A stretch of DNA of 64,000 nucleotides, taken from the NCBI GenBank assembly GCA_030789695.1, contig CM061141.1:276589871-276653870 (forward strand). Direction: 5' to 3'. Position numbers and translations under genes: made by a program. This DNA comes from Scilla litardierei. Its lineage: Eukaryota > Streptophyta > Magnoliopsida > Asparagales > Asparagaceae. Positions within the stretch are counted from its first letter, which is position 1. Every line of letters starts with the position of its first letter. The notes beneath the pieces were generated by a model. The model searched no databases, had not been told where the DNA came from, and was given only the letters and a program-made list of their open reading frames with translations. This document shows positions 8,529 through 20,732 of this stretch, piece after piece.

Positions 8529-10797
8529 TGTCACGGTCACTTTCCGACCGTACGTATTTTAGCACGTAGCCGTGTTTCGTGTGTGTGTTGTGTTTTTTTG
8601 TTTTTTTAATACTGCTTTCCGTAGCTCAGACGGGTGGCCGATCTCCGTTTTCACAACCCTTTCGGAGGCATGGACGCCCCGGTATTTTCCCTTTAATTTT
8701 AGGACGTCGTTTGACCTATCTGCTAATAACTCATTATTAGCCTCTAAAAACTTTTTGTTAATAAACATTTTTGAAGTATTTAAGAACATGTACGTTTTCT
8801 CCCTTGTTAAAAAAAACTTAAATAATTATTTCTTTTAAAAACCTTGACCAAACTTTCTCCTATTGACTTACGCTGGTTGCTTTTGTAAAGGAACATAAAT
8901 GTTTTGTTTAAAAAAACAAAACAAAACTGTTAAACACATCCTAACCCATTACCCTTCGAATCCCAACGGCCAACCCACGATCCCCTATCTCTCCTCACGT
9001 GTTAACCCCCACCCTAAGCCTATTTGAACCCGTGAAACATAGGGCTTATTCTTCGATCGCTTTTCTTTTTCTCCCAGCGTCGTCATCGCACATCAAATCT
9101 AACCCCAACGCTCTCCTGCCTCCTCCCCTCACGGCCCTGTCCCCTCGCCCTCCGTCCAACCTCACCGGAGCTCCGCCAGTGTGCCCGTCAGGCGCTGCAT
9201 CACCTCAGCACCGCCCAGGCATGGCAGCAGCTCAGTCTGTACATGGCGCCGCCCGGCGCTGCCCACAGCGTCGCCTCGCACGACAGCGTCGCCCCGTCGA
9301 CCTTCCCTTCGGTGAACCCACCGAAAACCACCATCACACAGCTGCCGCAGGCCGCTGTCTTCGTGACGCAACGACCACTCTTCGTGTCGCAGCGACGCAC
9401 GGTGACCCCCTCGCGCGGCAGCGACGCACGGCAGCCCCGGGCCGTTGACGCCTTCCCCTCGCGCCGCTGCGACGTCCTACAACCCCTGTCCGTCGCTCGG
9501 CAACCATCGGTAGCTACGTTGGGGAGCATCTCTTCGTAATGGTTAGTGAACGTCCGTTATAATACTTTATAATCGGTTGCTAATAGATTTTGGACTGTGA
9601 TAACGATCAGCTAGTGGACCTAATAATATGAAGTTGGCATGCTAATGATAGTTGATAACTCGTACGCTTAGCTTCCTAGCTTCAGCTAGTTTCCGTTGCT
9701 AAGAATAATGTCACAAACATTTTATAAACTTGTTAGTTAACCTAGATAACATGCTAGTACCATTAATAATATGATGTGATCCCTGTTTCGAGTTGGAAAA
9801 CCTAATTAAAATTGGAATCACTAGACGTCGACATGATTGTCTACAAGTCTAATCTGTCGTAACGAACCTAATTGAACACGTACCGTTCGCGATACCAGAA
9901 TCCAACCCCTGAAGTCGCTACCCGACGTCAGAGAAACTCTCGCGTTGTGTTGATGTAAGTCTCTCTCCCTAGGAATCCCCACCTCGCCTGTTAATCAACC
10001 TAAAAATTGTAGTTTCTAATTGTTTTTGTAACTCACTAATCAAGATAAATAATTGGGACTGTAGGCTGGACCGCGATCCGAACACATAGGTAGACTCAGA
10101 CTTGATTGTTCAGGATCGCGACTTGGTGGTTTTCAGGCAAGTGATACTTGCCAGTAAATTGTTTAGGCCACATTTTAGGCCAAATTGTGTGTTAGCGTAA
10201 AATAGACTAGGCAGTGAAATGATAGTTGCCTAGACGACCTATTTGATCTAGTTTGACAACGAAACTAGGTCCGACATCCTACTTGATCTAGCTTGACAAC
10301 GAAGCTAGATCCGACACCTTTACCATGATCTCATTCATGCGGCCATGTCATGTTTACTTTCATTTAACGGTACGCACTTTAACTGCTCATTCCATGTCAT
10401 GCCATGCATCATAATGTTCTATCGTGATTGCGTAGCACAGGCTACAAATACTGTAACTACTGAGGCTAGGCACCTGCTTTTGTGGGCACAACCATATGCC
10501 AAACCAAATACACTTCCTGGCTCGTGATCCAGAAGCGAGCTCATGTACTTGGAAAACCCTTGCTCGATACACATAGAGGGGTAGAGTTAGTGATCACTTG
10601 AGTGTAGAAGTGTGCCCGTACAGCCACTTCAGCCAAAAGGCGTAAACCCTGTGCACAAAGTGACAAGTTAGTGTTCATGAATCGTGAACCAGTGTTTTTC
10701 GTAGTTCCTGCTACGACGTGCATGCATGTTCATCATGTCATTTAAAATTGTCGCATTCTTAAAATGTCAGGTCATTTCATTATATTAGAACACTCAA
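8529..10797 (+). repeat. C-type LTR, 5' part, truncated on the right
   Basis: Begins TGTCACGGTCAC, comparable to the sense start of element C's LTR (reverse complement of the end at 57272). It shares the block with CGCTACCCGACGTCAG near 9914 and the motif CTAGGTCCGAC repeated near 10264 and 10306. GC-rich ORFs at 9000-9540 are CpG-rich LTR sequence without recognisable domains. The copy breaks at about 10797. Confidence 0.8.
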
Positions 10798-10856
10798 ATC
10801 GCGAGGGGTGATCTCAATCAATCCTGTGAAGTAATCTAAGCAAGATCCCCTTGCAT

Positions 10857-11025
10857 GCAAGATCCACTTGCACAACCGACTAGATCAACTGCATTGATCC
10901 CTACATCCGTAGCCATCGACCTCCGTCTCCGGAAGTAGAAACCGCAAGATCCCCCTTGCATAATCGACTAGGATCAACTCCTTTGATCCCTACCTCCGGT
11001 AGCCGTCGGCCTCCTATAAGGACCG
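10857..11025. repeat. Degenerate direct repeat, two copies of about 75-90 bp
   Basis: The block GCAAGATCCACTTGCACAAC...CCGTAGCC at 10857-10930 recurs, altered, at 10950-11020 (shared GACTAG, TTGATCCCTAC, CCGTCGGCCTCC-like parts). It lies just beyond the F-type LTR end. Confidence 0.7.
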
Positions 11026-11231
11026 TCTACCTTGCAATACGAACAACAAACACTCTAGAGGGGGGGTAAATAGAGTAATGGCAATAAATTGTTCAATTGA
11101 AATTAAACTTGAAAATGCAAAATAATAAGTGCAAGAGGAATTAATCAACACAATCAATCCAAACACAAACACAAGAATTACCATGGTTACCCAAATTTGG
11201 GTTCGTCCAGCCACACCAATATCTACTATAA

Positions 11232-11503
11232 TTCTCACACAGAGAAGTGAATACAATCTCACACAGAGATACCTCACATAGAGGATTTGGACTCACACAC
11301 AGAGAAATCCTTACTCTCACACAGAGAGACCTCACACAGAGGATTTAGGATTTCCACAAAGAGATATCCTTGCTTTCACACAGAAAGACTTATCCTCTCA
11401 CACAGAGAGACTCAAACTCTCACACAGAGAGATCTCAACCAACCCTCACATAGAAGGTTATACTCTCACACAGAGAGTAACTAGCTCTCACACAGAAAGC
11501 TAG
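11232..11503 (-). repeat. Hairpin array of F3 leader, constant loop, variable stems
   Basis: About a dozen units of the form stem-ACACA-stem' on the plus strand (TGTGT in the sense RNA). Examples: TTCTC/GAGAA at 11232, ATCTC/GAGAT, CCTC/GAGG, CTCTC/GAGAG, CTTTC/GAAAG and TACTCTC/GAGAGTA at 11461. The stems differ but remain complementary. Confidence 0.9.
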
Positions 11504-11770
11504 GGTTTCAATGAAATCACAAAGTCAAACAAATACTCTTACATATGACTTGAGATGAACTTACTCATAAATGAATACAAGGCATGGAAGAGGATCTCAA
11601 AGTGATGAGATTTGCTAGAAATGCACTTGGATGATTTGTCTTGAGCTTGACTTCAATGCATGAAGAGGAATATGAGCTCTAAGAGGGAAATGAGAGAGTT
11701 TGAGAGTGACTTAATTAAACTCTAAAGATTTTCAATAGCATCAAGAAGTTCCTATGAACTCAGCCCTCTC

Positions 11771-11780
11771 ATATATATAG
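11771..11780 (-). promoter_or_regulatory. TATA box of the F3 LTR
   Basis: CTATATATAT on the minus strand, matching the TATATATA boxes of F at 27095 and 33151, and lying between palindrome array and hairpin array. Confidence 0.6.
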
Positions 11781-11866
11781 GAACCCTATATCAACTCTCA
11801 AAACCTAAGTGAATAGCCAAAAACAAAAGACTGTAACTGCTAGTTTCTATGCTGAAACGTCACTGA

Positions 11867-12433
11867 CAGTCGACTGATGAACAAATGACAGTCAACTGTC
11901 ATGGGCTAAAACGTCACTGACAGTCGACTGATAAACAACTGACAGTCGACTGTCCAACGGCTAAATAATTCCCAACGGTAATAATCTGAGCCATGACAGT
12001 CGACTGTATAAGACTACACAGTTGACTGTAAAACAGACAGCCGACTATATATCCTTCATCAGGCGATTGCTGCAAGGGATGGAATAAAACAGAGAGTTGC
12101 AACCTTTCTCCCAGTAAGCATACAGGCAATTGAATAACAAATGACAGTCGACTATAAAATAGACAGGCGACTGTTTATCCTTCATCAGTCGACTGCAGCA
12201 AGGGATGGAGAAAAACAGAGAGATGCAATATGCCTTTCAGACGACTGTTGACCATTTCATAGGCGACTGAAAATATACAGGCGACTGTAATTTGAACATC
12301 AGTTGACTGATGCGAAAAGCTCAAGTAGAGTCAATCAAATGAAGACTTGAGCAGTGCACAATAGTCAACTGTAGAAGGCTCGACAGGCGACTGAAATCAC
12401 CCAATCGACTGTAAAACCATCAACAGGCGACTG
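11867..12433 (-). repeat. Palindrome array of F3, word ACAGTCGACTGT
   Basis: Many CAGTCGACTG copies and CpG-decayed variants (CAGTCAACTG, CAGTTGACTG, CAGGCGACTG). Common start-to-start spacing is 22 bp, as at 11867/11889. A further copy, CAGTCGATTG, lies near 12604. Confidence 0.9.
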
Positions 12434-12568
12434 TAGGGGAACCAGAGATTCCAAATGAGTCTTTGGTCAAGATGAGCCTATTGGGTTGGATTCTATGATA
12501 ATCCTAAGGCTCACTAAGATGGTTAAATGCATTTGCATGAATGAGTATACCATCGATCAAGGCATTAC

Positions 12569-12900
12569 ATTAAACCCAATAGGCTTACGAGCCCTGGAAT
12601 CACCCAGTCGATTGCATTACATTTTCAATTATAAATGTGATTCGGAAACCCGGGTAAATTGTAGGACACTAAGGAGCCGGACTTCACCCAGGGTGGGTGA
12701 AAAGTGGTATCACAACCAGTGACATGAGCACTGGAGGGGCCTCTCGTAACTCCCCCTTACGGGAGTGAGACAAATCTCGGGTTTTCATGGGACAAACAGA
12801 GAAACCTATCAATTACCTAATGGTGCAATATGAGTACACCACCAGCCTCTCTAACTCAAGTCAACTCCCCCTTACGAGAGTAATAAGTGAGTGAGAAATC
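12569..12900 (+). other. Possible retroelement LTR end and primer site, unclassified
   Basis: TGGTATCACAACC at about 12702 resembles the TGGTATCAGAGC initiator-tRNA-Met primer site of copia and chromovirus elements. It is followed by a CAGTGACATGAG-like leader. A short direct repeat of AACTCCCCCTTACG occurs at 12750 and 12864. No gag is recognisable downstream. Confidence 0.4.
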
Positions 12901-14875
12901 TTTCATCCTATCCGCTCCTTAACTCTTAAAATTTACCTGCATTTCCCCCAAACCCATATCTGGAATCTCACCCATTTTAAAATGGATCGAGCACTCCATA
13001 CATTTAACACTCTGCCTCACTCTCTGTTTTATAGTTGTATCAGTGCATTATTTAGCGGTCTCAGTTACCGCATTCACATTTCCGTTCCTTTCATCACATC
13101 ATCGATGTCAGGATTAACCACGACCATCGTATTCATTTCATTTCAACATTGCATGATTCCATCAATCGCAATTAATACATCAAGCACATAATTCCATCAT
13201 TTCCAGTATGTACATGAAGCATAGCATTATCATAATGTAATATGCTAACAATTAATATACTAGTATGCTACAAAATGTGAATTATGTTACATGCTACCAC
13301 AACATGCTACTTTATATAATCATATAATAACATGCTAATTTAATTCATGTATAAACATGCTAATTTATATCTTGTAACAATCATATATTGAAGCCACAAG
13401 TATGGAAATCCATAATCGAAGACAAAACAACATATTCATGCAACCCAGTCTCTGGAAATAACAGGAGAGTCCCAAACAGAGGCATAATGTTTCAAATATT
13501 TGTACTAAACATTAATTTTTCCTCTCTTAAGAGTTGTAGACATGATAGTCCTGGACTCACATATAAAATTTCATGCAGAAATATAAACTAGGTGATTTAT
13601 GGTGAATTGTTTGGTGAGACCTGTCGAATCTGTTTTTAGACAGATTCTGAAGGCTGTAACAATTGCTATTTTAACTCATTTTGCAGTTAGAATCTCGAAA
13701 ACAAGCACTAGGTAAAAGTTGTAGAACAAGTTGTTACCTTTACAACGAGACCAAAAACACTAATTTCTATGGTGTGTGCAGGGACTGCGTCAATTTTCCC
13801 AAACTGTGCCCAGACTCAATGAAATGCAGACATGTTGAAAAGATGGAATTTTTATTCATAATTAATGAACTGAACATATGCATGTTATATATGAACATGG
13901 GGTAGAATTTAAAAAGCTACACAAATATAATTTTTGCAGAATTCGGTTCAATCCACAACAGTATGTATGAAGGACGAAAGTTGTTATCAAACTGAAGGAA
14001 TTCAAGAAGCAACAATGATAAAAACTTTACATGCATGAACATGGCATAATAGTAGTTGGATTCCTATACAATTCTAAAACTAGCACCTAACTAGGATTGT
14101 TAGATAATCCTACCTCAATGACCTTCTTTATCAAGCTCTAGCCTCCCTCTAAGCTTCTCCTTCAAACTGCATGCATCCAAGCTCCAAGCATCCCAAAATA
14201 GGGTTGTGAGATGAAATTTTGTTTTTGTTTTCTCTTTTCTTTCTTTCTTTCCTTTTTCTTCCCTTTTTCTATTAATTCTTGCATTATCACCATGCTAACT
14301 CATGAGGGCTAGACAAGTGTATGGTTAGGTGGCACTCTTGGGTTACAAGGAAACTAGGAGATGACACATAAGGAGATGGTGTGTCATTACTAGAAAATTT
14401 GCATTTTCCATTTTTTAATATGAGAATACACTCCATTATACCACATGCCATACTAATACAATGTATTCATTTGAATACACACACCATGCCATCTAACTTA
14501 ATTTAAAGTATTTAAAACTAAATTTTTGCATTATTATAAATTTTAAAAATTAAGGTAAAATATCCCAAATACGTAAAAATATATACGTATTAAATATGGC
14601 CAAAAACACCTAGTACAATACTCATATATACGGGAATAGTGTATTACAACATCTATGACCATGAACTTTTTAAGACTTAATTTCCTATTGGTCATTCACT
14701 TCACATAATCGAGATTTACATCTAGATATGTAATGACCTCACTTTAAGTCTAAGGAAATTATCCAAGTATATAATTCATTGAATTTATACTAGGATAATT
14801 AGTACCATTTATATTTTGAACAAGATGTTTCTTAGGATAAATTGCCTCAAGGGCATATATCTTCCTACAACAACA
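12901..14875. other. Low-coding AT-rich repeat debris, probable LTR fragments
   Basis: No ORF with recognisable content. On the minus strand, sequence from about 14872 leftwards starts TGTTGTAGGAAGATATATGC and continues CCTTGAGGCAA, resembling a copia LTR start. The segment near 13700-13760 resembles gypsy LTR text. Boundaries cannot be set from the sequence alone. Confidence 0.4.
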
Positions 14876-15789
14876 TCATTTGTCTGAATAAGTAGCCCAA
14901 CTATTCTGGTAAGCCTGGTCGAATAACATCTTGTACAAACCATCAGAAGTAGTAAATGAAGTCTGGGAAGGAGCTGAAGCTTCAGGAATGACTCTGGCTT
15001 TCTTAGAAGTCAGCATTTGAAGAAAAGGGAGTTAAAGAGCTAAACGGAACATCATGTCGCTTGGCAAAACTATGATGAAGGCGATAAGCATGAAGAACTT
15101 ACAGATCTGGCATGGTCTAATCAGGAGCAGGTGAAATTGTAAAGTCACTAGGTGTAGAAGATGTGCATGTTGTGTGTGGTGTCACAACATGATCCATGAT
15201 ATCAGGTTCAGCATGATTCGATGTTACAACATCGTTTGCAACATCAGGTTCAGCATGAGCATTTGTTGCAACTTTGGGAGAAACACCAGACGTAACATCA
15301 GATCCAACTACATGTGCAGCATCAGAGGCAATATTGCAATCATCAGGGGCAGCATAGTCATCCATGCGATAATCAGATTCTATATCCTTAGGAGCATGGT
15401 CAGTAGACATATCAGATGCCATATCCTCTGGACGGAACATGGACCAGATCAGATATAGGATGCTCAGAAGTAGGAGTAGCTGTAGCATCAACTGGAGGAG
15501 CGAAAGAGAATGTTGCGTCCTATGTCACAACATGATACAAGACATGGACTGATGAGGAATCAACTAGATAGTCGTGAGATGTTGGATCCCATGTTGTAAC
15601 ATCAGCAATAACATGACAATCATCAAGGGCCATATGTAAGATACTTTGACACAATGTCATCTGAAGATCCGATCCACATACATGATCTTGAAAATTTAAA
15701 CCCCGTGGATCTGAAGAATCCATAGCAGCTGTCTGAAGTGCACCAACACTAGCAGATACAGTTATTGGAGAATTAGAGTCAGTCAACAT
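14876..15789 (-). pseudogene. Unrecognised minus-strand coding-like region with degenerate repeats
   Basis: Minus-strand frames at 15789-15520 (89 residues) and 15491-15117 (124 residues) are acidic. They contain a loosely repeated unit, with HAEPD twice, ANDVVTSN and MDHVVTPH, at the DNA level a recurring CATGTTGTAACATCA-like word. Further left, MLTSKKARVIPEASAPSQTS opens a short frame near 15017. I recognise no family. It may be the linker of a decayed polyprotein or a captured gene piece. Confidence 0.35.
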
Positions 15790-16216
15790 AACAGAAGAGG
15801 ATGGGGACCAAATTCAGTGGTCGACAGAAAAAGTGTGACCTCATCGATAACGTTAATACTTTTCAGCTAGTCTCCAATATAAGACGAGTCCATATCTCCA
15901 ATAGTTAATTGATGTGTCCATATTTTCTATGTTTTTACCGCATCATTCATCTAATTGCATATCATATTCGCCTTCGAAATCCATATTTTTAGATATTAAT
16001 GCGCTTCTAACGCCATATTCTAGTTTTTGCATAGATTTGTGAATTTTCTGGGATTCTGGAGTGAATTGGAGCTGATTCGGAACATGGACACGTCCAGGGC
16101 GTCATTGGCAAGGATCCATGGGAGTTCTCCGCAATTTTGAAGAAGATAGGAGGAGAAGAGAAGAAGCGATCGAGAGAAATCCAGAAAAAAGCTGTCAGCC
16201 ATTCAGTTTCCCAGGT

Positions 16217-16449
16217 GACTCGGGCTGAGTAGCTTACAACTACTCGGTCGAGCTGACACGCGGATGTAGCACGAAACAGATACGAGGTGACTCGACCGAG
16301 CAGCTAGGCGAGTCGACCCAAGTTGACACCCCCGATACTCGACCGAGTAGGGGGCTACTCGACTGAGTAGCCCGCATCAGAAACAAACGAGCAATAGAGC
16401 GGCCAGTGAAGTGACTCGACCGAGCAGCCACCTGCTTGGTCGAGTAGCC
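16217..16449 (+). repeat. U3 palindrome array of E1, word ACTCGACCGAGTAG
   Basis: Copies of CTCGACCGAG or its complement CTCGGTCGAG, several in pairs 20 bp apart (for example within 16337-16370 and 16414-16447). The array ends about 70 bp before the TATA box. Confidence 0.9.
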
Positions 16450-16521
16450 GATGCGCCCAAGCGACATATGGGCCCAACTTTCTAGATTTCTGAGAATTAT
16501 CTGTGGGGTCCCTACCCCTTG

Positions 16522-16529
16522 TATAAAAA
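16522..16529 (+). promoter_or_regulatory. TATA box of the E1 LTR
   Basis: TATAAAAA downstream of the array, in the same relative place as in A, D, F and G. Confidence 0.65.
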
Positions 16530-17012
16530 CAATTTTCCTTCAATATTTTAGACATCAAGTGTTTGAGGATTAATTTAATTAAGAGTTTTTAGTGTAAGCT
16601 TGAGATTTGGATCTAGGTTTTGATATTGAGCAAAGGCTTAATTTTTATTGCGTTTTCTGGCTTGGAATCTATTGGATCTTATTTTTCTATGGCTTGTTAC
16701 CGATCTACATCGCTTTTGGTACGTATTCCTAACTTTTATATGTTTTTGATTACTAAGATGAATTCAACCCTTAAAATCCAATGTTTCTTTGTTTTCCCAA
16801 CTATGTGTGAGTAGTTCTATCTATGGCCAATGGATTAACCCTAGTATTTTAGGAAAAAGATGTGAAGCTAGGATTTTTAGGTTGTGTTGGACATAAAAGA
16901 GGAGTATTTTGGTTGATCTAGCAAAATCCCTAGGAGAAATCGTACTGAGATCGTGTCCACGGTTTATGGAATCGATTAGAGTATCTTATGGATTTAATTA
17001 GGGAGTTAGTGG

Positions 17013-17108
17013 ATTCAACCGAGGCTCGTGACCATGCCCAGCTCGTGCCTCGATGGGATCCACCGACAAACTATACCACTAATTGACGGCTACCAACATT
17101 GCGTCAAT
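17013..17108 (+). repeat. Nested inverted repeats in the E1 leader
   Basis: GTGGAT/ATCCAC encloses CGAGGC/GCCTCG (17013-17063). ATTGACG at 17082-17088 pairs with CGTCAAT at 17102-17108. The second stem is kept in E2 (near 24810-24840), extended by a base pair. Confidence 0.65.
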
Positions 17109-17637
17109 AAGAGCCACCAAAATACCTCGAAGCTTTGGCCTACGAGAGTGGTATGAGTTAAGAGTATTCGAACCACGAGATGGTGAGATTATTGTAGATC
17201 CTTAATGCACATACCGTATGCATCTATCGCGTAAGTGGGGTGATATGGTATGTTAGATTCATGATGCATTGACGCATGAATTCACTTCCTAGATACTACA
17301 ATCTCCAATAAAACCAATGCAATGTAGAAGTCCTAGCCTAGCTTCGACCTTCGATGGTCCTAGCGGTGAGTCCTAATGCCCTAGTCCTTTTATATTGATC
17401 AAACAACACCAACCAACCAATCATTCAAACTGACTGCAACCTCCTTCTGAGATTTAGAAATAACCTTAGATTAATACACCGCTACTTTCCCTGTTGGATG
17501 ATATCTTTTATACTATAACTTGAGAAATTCCGCTTACGTTCGTGAGCCCGGAACCGATTCTTGGAAACCATTCAGTGCCCGGCATTAGTGACACTGCCAG
17601 GTGGCTTTTAGGTGTTAGTTCTGGGTGCACCAAGTTT

Positions 17638-17656
17638 TTACCGCCGTTACCTGGGA
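17638..17656 (+). promoter_or_regulatory. Degenerate primer binding site of E1
   Basis: TTACCGCCGTTACCTGGGA keeps 14 of 19 bases of the A/G site. The changes look like G-to-A and C-to-T decay. Confidence 0.75.
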
Positions 17657-17792
17657 TTGTGTGGTGTTACTTATGCTATTTTTATTTTAAAGAAATTGTT
17701 ACCAATCCTTACCTTATCTTGTCATTCCTTCCTTTTATTCTCTTTTATTACTTTGCTACGCATGGTATACCTCTGAGTTGTTTTTGTTGTGC

Positions 17793-20445
17793 ATGATTAC
17801 TCGCCTCGGAAGCATTGACAATGAATTACTTTTTGATCCCGAGATCGAAAAAACCACACGAACAATCAAAGCTTTGGCAAGGGGTAAGACATCTTCTGAT
17901 CTGATGGCAGCGCTACCAGCACTCTACCTAGTACTGGGTCAATCATGGACCATATGAAACCAAGCTATGGGAGCACTTCTTCTATTTTGAGACCGCAACT
18001 GGCGGTGGGTAGCTTTGAACTGAAGACCATGTTAATTAATCTGATGCAGCATGATCTCTTCTATGGGCATCCACACGAGAAACTGAATCATCATATTGAT
18101 TCTTTCTTGGCAAAGTGCGACACGTTCAAGGTGAATGATGTAAGCAACGATGCCATAAAGGTTAGGCTCTTCCTTTTTACTTTGAGGGAGAAGGCCTCAT
18201 ACTGGTTGCGTGCCCATCCGGCCAACTACTTCACCACTTGGGAGAAACTGGCTCTAGCATTCTTGGATAAATTTTACCCACCATCCAAAACGGTGAGGAT
18301 TCGAGGTGCGATCTCCAACTTTAAGAAATTGCCTCAAGAGTTCCTTTATGAAGATTGAGAGACGTTTAAGCATCTCCAGCACCAGTGTCCACATCACGGA
18401 ATCCCAGCTTGGGATCTAGTCTAGAGTTTCTACAACAGGCTCTAGCCGAGCACAAAAATGATCATAGATGTCGTCGCACAAGGCGCCCTTTTGGATAAGT
18501 CGTCTGAAGAAGCTATATCTCTGCTTGAGCACATGGCTGTAAATAACCAACATTGGAGCGAGGAGCGCCCCATCATTAAGAACCCTGAGGTAAAAGTTGT
18601 TAGTCATCTTGATACTCACATTGAAACTCTTTGTAAGCAGGTAGCAAGAATCGAACAATGGTTGGATGATATTCCAACCACCTCTAGCGCTCCAACCTAC
18701 TCTACCCACGAAGAATATACAAAGCAAGGCTATGTCCCTCATGAAGGGTCATATGATGGAACTGACATGCCACCTGAGTAAGCACATTTTGTTCACGGAG
18801 ATGGAAGGCACCAATGGCAGCATCCAGCAGCAATGAATCACCCCAGTCTTTCTTACGGGAATCCAAATGGAGGGCTACAACCTCCACAGTTCCAGAGGCC
18901 ACTTCAACCACCTCCCCGACAACAAGGGCCGCAACAACAAAATGGGTTTAGGCCATCTGGGCCATATAGACCGCCAGGGTACTTCAATCGCCCCCCACCC
19001 TTCACAACAATATGCACCGGCACCACCAACGCCCAACTTAGAGGCCACGTTGGAAGCATTCATGAGCGGACAAACCAAGTTCAATAATGACACCACCGCT
19101 CAATTCAATAATATTAATACCTACATTGATGAGCTTAAGGGTCAGATGTCTCAACTCTTGAAGACGCAAGGAAGACTGCTCTCACAACCAGAGGTCTCAA
19201 GCAAATGCAATAGTTGCCATCACCACCCGAGGAGGAAAGGAAACTGACACTATAATAGTGCCGATTTCTAGCAGGGTAATCCAAGAACCGATAATGGAAG
19301 CTCAAAATGAAGATGTTCTCATTGGCGACGATAAGGAAAAGGCTATTGATGAGCCTAGTATTATTAGAGAGGAGGCTTCGCCCTCTACCGTGCCCACCAC
19401 CACCATGGCGCTGGTGTATAGCATCACTACTTCCATCAACGCTGCTCCAAATGACGCCGCCAAGGAAAGGGCAAGTCGACCTCCTCCGCCATATCCCCAG
19501 AGATTAGCATTGGCGAAGATGGAAAAGAAGTATGCTATAAATTTATGCAGCTCCTTAAAGGTATTCAACTTAACATTTCTTTCATGGATGCTATTACAGA
19601 GATTCCCAGGTATGCAAAATTTTTTGAAGAACTCATTACAGGGAATCGGAAACATGAGGAGGTAAAGCTTTTGGAGGACTCTACTTCAATTATAAAGAAC
19701 CATCTTCCAAAGAAGTTGCTAGATCCCGGGAGCTTCACGGTGCCATGCTCCATCGGCGGCACCCCTATTAGCCAGGCGTTGATAGACTTGGGAGCAAGCA
19801 TCAGCTTGATGACATTCTCCTTTTTCAGGAGGCTACATACCGGAACAGAGCTTGAGCCAACCGACATGTTTATTCAGCTAGCAGACCATTCCATCACGTA
19901 TCTGGTGGGCATAGCGCAGGACATCATTTTGCAGATACCGCCCGAACTTTGCGTACCGGTGGATTTCATCATCATGGACATGTCGAAAGGGGAGCTCTAA
20001 ACTCATATTGGGATGTCCGTTCATGGCGACGACCGGAGTGCTAATACATGTTCGTGAGGGAACACTTTATATGAATGTGGGCTATATAGAACTGGAATTT
20101 CATCTACAAAAGCCTATGAGGGAACGTGCCCCTTTAGGAGATGCAAGCTACCTAGAGCTCCTGGAAGATGAAGCCACAGATGAATATGCCGTGAAAGAGT
20201 TCACCAAGGATCTGGTGAAGTTGAGCGTTGATGACGATGGCGATGTCGTACATTACAAGGCGGTAACCTCCTATCTATACGTACTCGATGAGGAAGCTCC
20301 GGACAATTCATTGCACCACCGAGATCCGAGAGCTACAATACATATGGCCGAGGAGAGCCACATTGAAGACGTGTGCCAAACACTACCTCATGGGATCATC
20401 GGTAAACATGATGGGCTCATCTCGTATGTGCCCAACATTCAATGA
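17793..20445 (+). pseudogene. Gag-protease of element E1, multiply broken
   Basis: ATG at 17793 opens MITRLGSIDNELLFDPEIEK, matching the gag start of D and E2. The frame then shifts. The gag core follows at about 18000-18480 (EKASYWLRAHP, TTWEKLALAFLDKFYPP, HLQHQCPHHGIPAW), with in-frame TGA and TAG codons. Next come a Gln/Pro-rich linker and a coiled segment ending in QMSQLL. A retropepsin domain spans about 19560-20100 with the plant-gypsy active-site motif LIDLGAS near 19778. The product ends LISYVPNIQ, as D ends ISYAPNISR, so the protein naturally stops after protease. Gag would form particles and protease would process them. This copy cannot do either. Confidence 0.88.
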
Positions 20446-20476
20446 AAATCTTGAGGGAGTCGAGCTTATGACTTAA

Positions 20477-20504
20477 AACAAGCACTTATCGGAGGCAACC
20501 CGAC
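20477..20504 (+). other. Conserved post-protease block
   Basis: AAGCACTTATCGGAGGCAAC followed by CCGAC, just after the protease stop. Element D has the same block at 42201-42228. Similar text follows gag-pol in other Athila-group elements. Function unknown. Confidence 0.7.
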
Positions 20505-20732
20505 TTTATATCCCTTAGTTTTTGTTTTCTTTTTGTTTTTCTATTCATCAAAAAAACCAAATAAATACGTATTTGCTTCTATAAAAAATTCAAAACATAA
20601 AAAGCTGACAAATTCTTCCTTTTTCAGGTTGAATGACGAGGATATCACGCTACACGATGAATTAAAGGCAAAGGAACCAAGGGGAGAGCGCCATAGAGAA
20701 ACACAAGCTTTGGGGGAGAAAAGCTACAGGCG

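Larger units (their letters stand above)
11030..12568 (-). repeat. F-type copia LTR (copy F3), minus orientation, 5' truncated
   Basis: Reverse complement of element F LTR parts: the segment with GATGGTTAAATGCATTTGCA at 12520-12540, a palindrome array (11867-12433), a TATA box (11771-11780) and the hairpin array (11232-11503). The order matches a minus-strand LTR. It is more diverged than the LTRs at 25810 and 31854, and its U5 end differs from them beyond about 11045. The 5' end is lost at 12568. Confidence 0.85.
15910..17632 (+). repeat. 5' LTR of element E1
   Basis: Starts TGATGTGTCCATATTTT, like D (TGATCACTCCATATTTT) and G (TGATCGGTCCATATTTT), and ends GGTGCACCA just before the primer site. 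It holds a palindrome array, a TATA box at 16522 and a leader with nested inverted repeats at 17013-17108. Confidence 0.85.

Noticed and set aside
8999..9539. ORFs of 98-149 codons in GC-rich DNA
   Set aside because: They lie within a C-type LTR, occur in several frames and strands at once, and contain no domain.
11224..12433. Regular short repeats that could be taken for a CRISPR array
   Set aside because: Repeats are 10-15 bp, degenerate and closely spaced, in plant retroelement LTRs with TATA boxes. No cas-like gene is present.
12702..12720. Firm call of a complete retroelement starting at this primer-site-like sequence
   Set aside because: No LTR boundary and no gag downstream; only a weak primer-site match remains.
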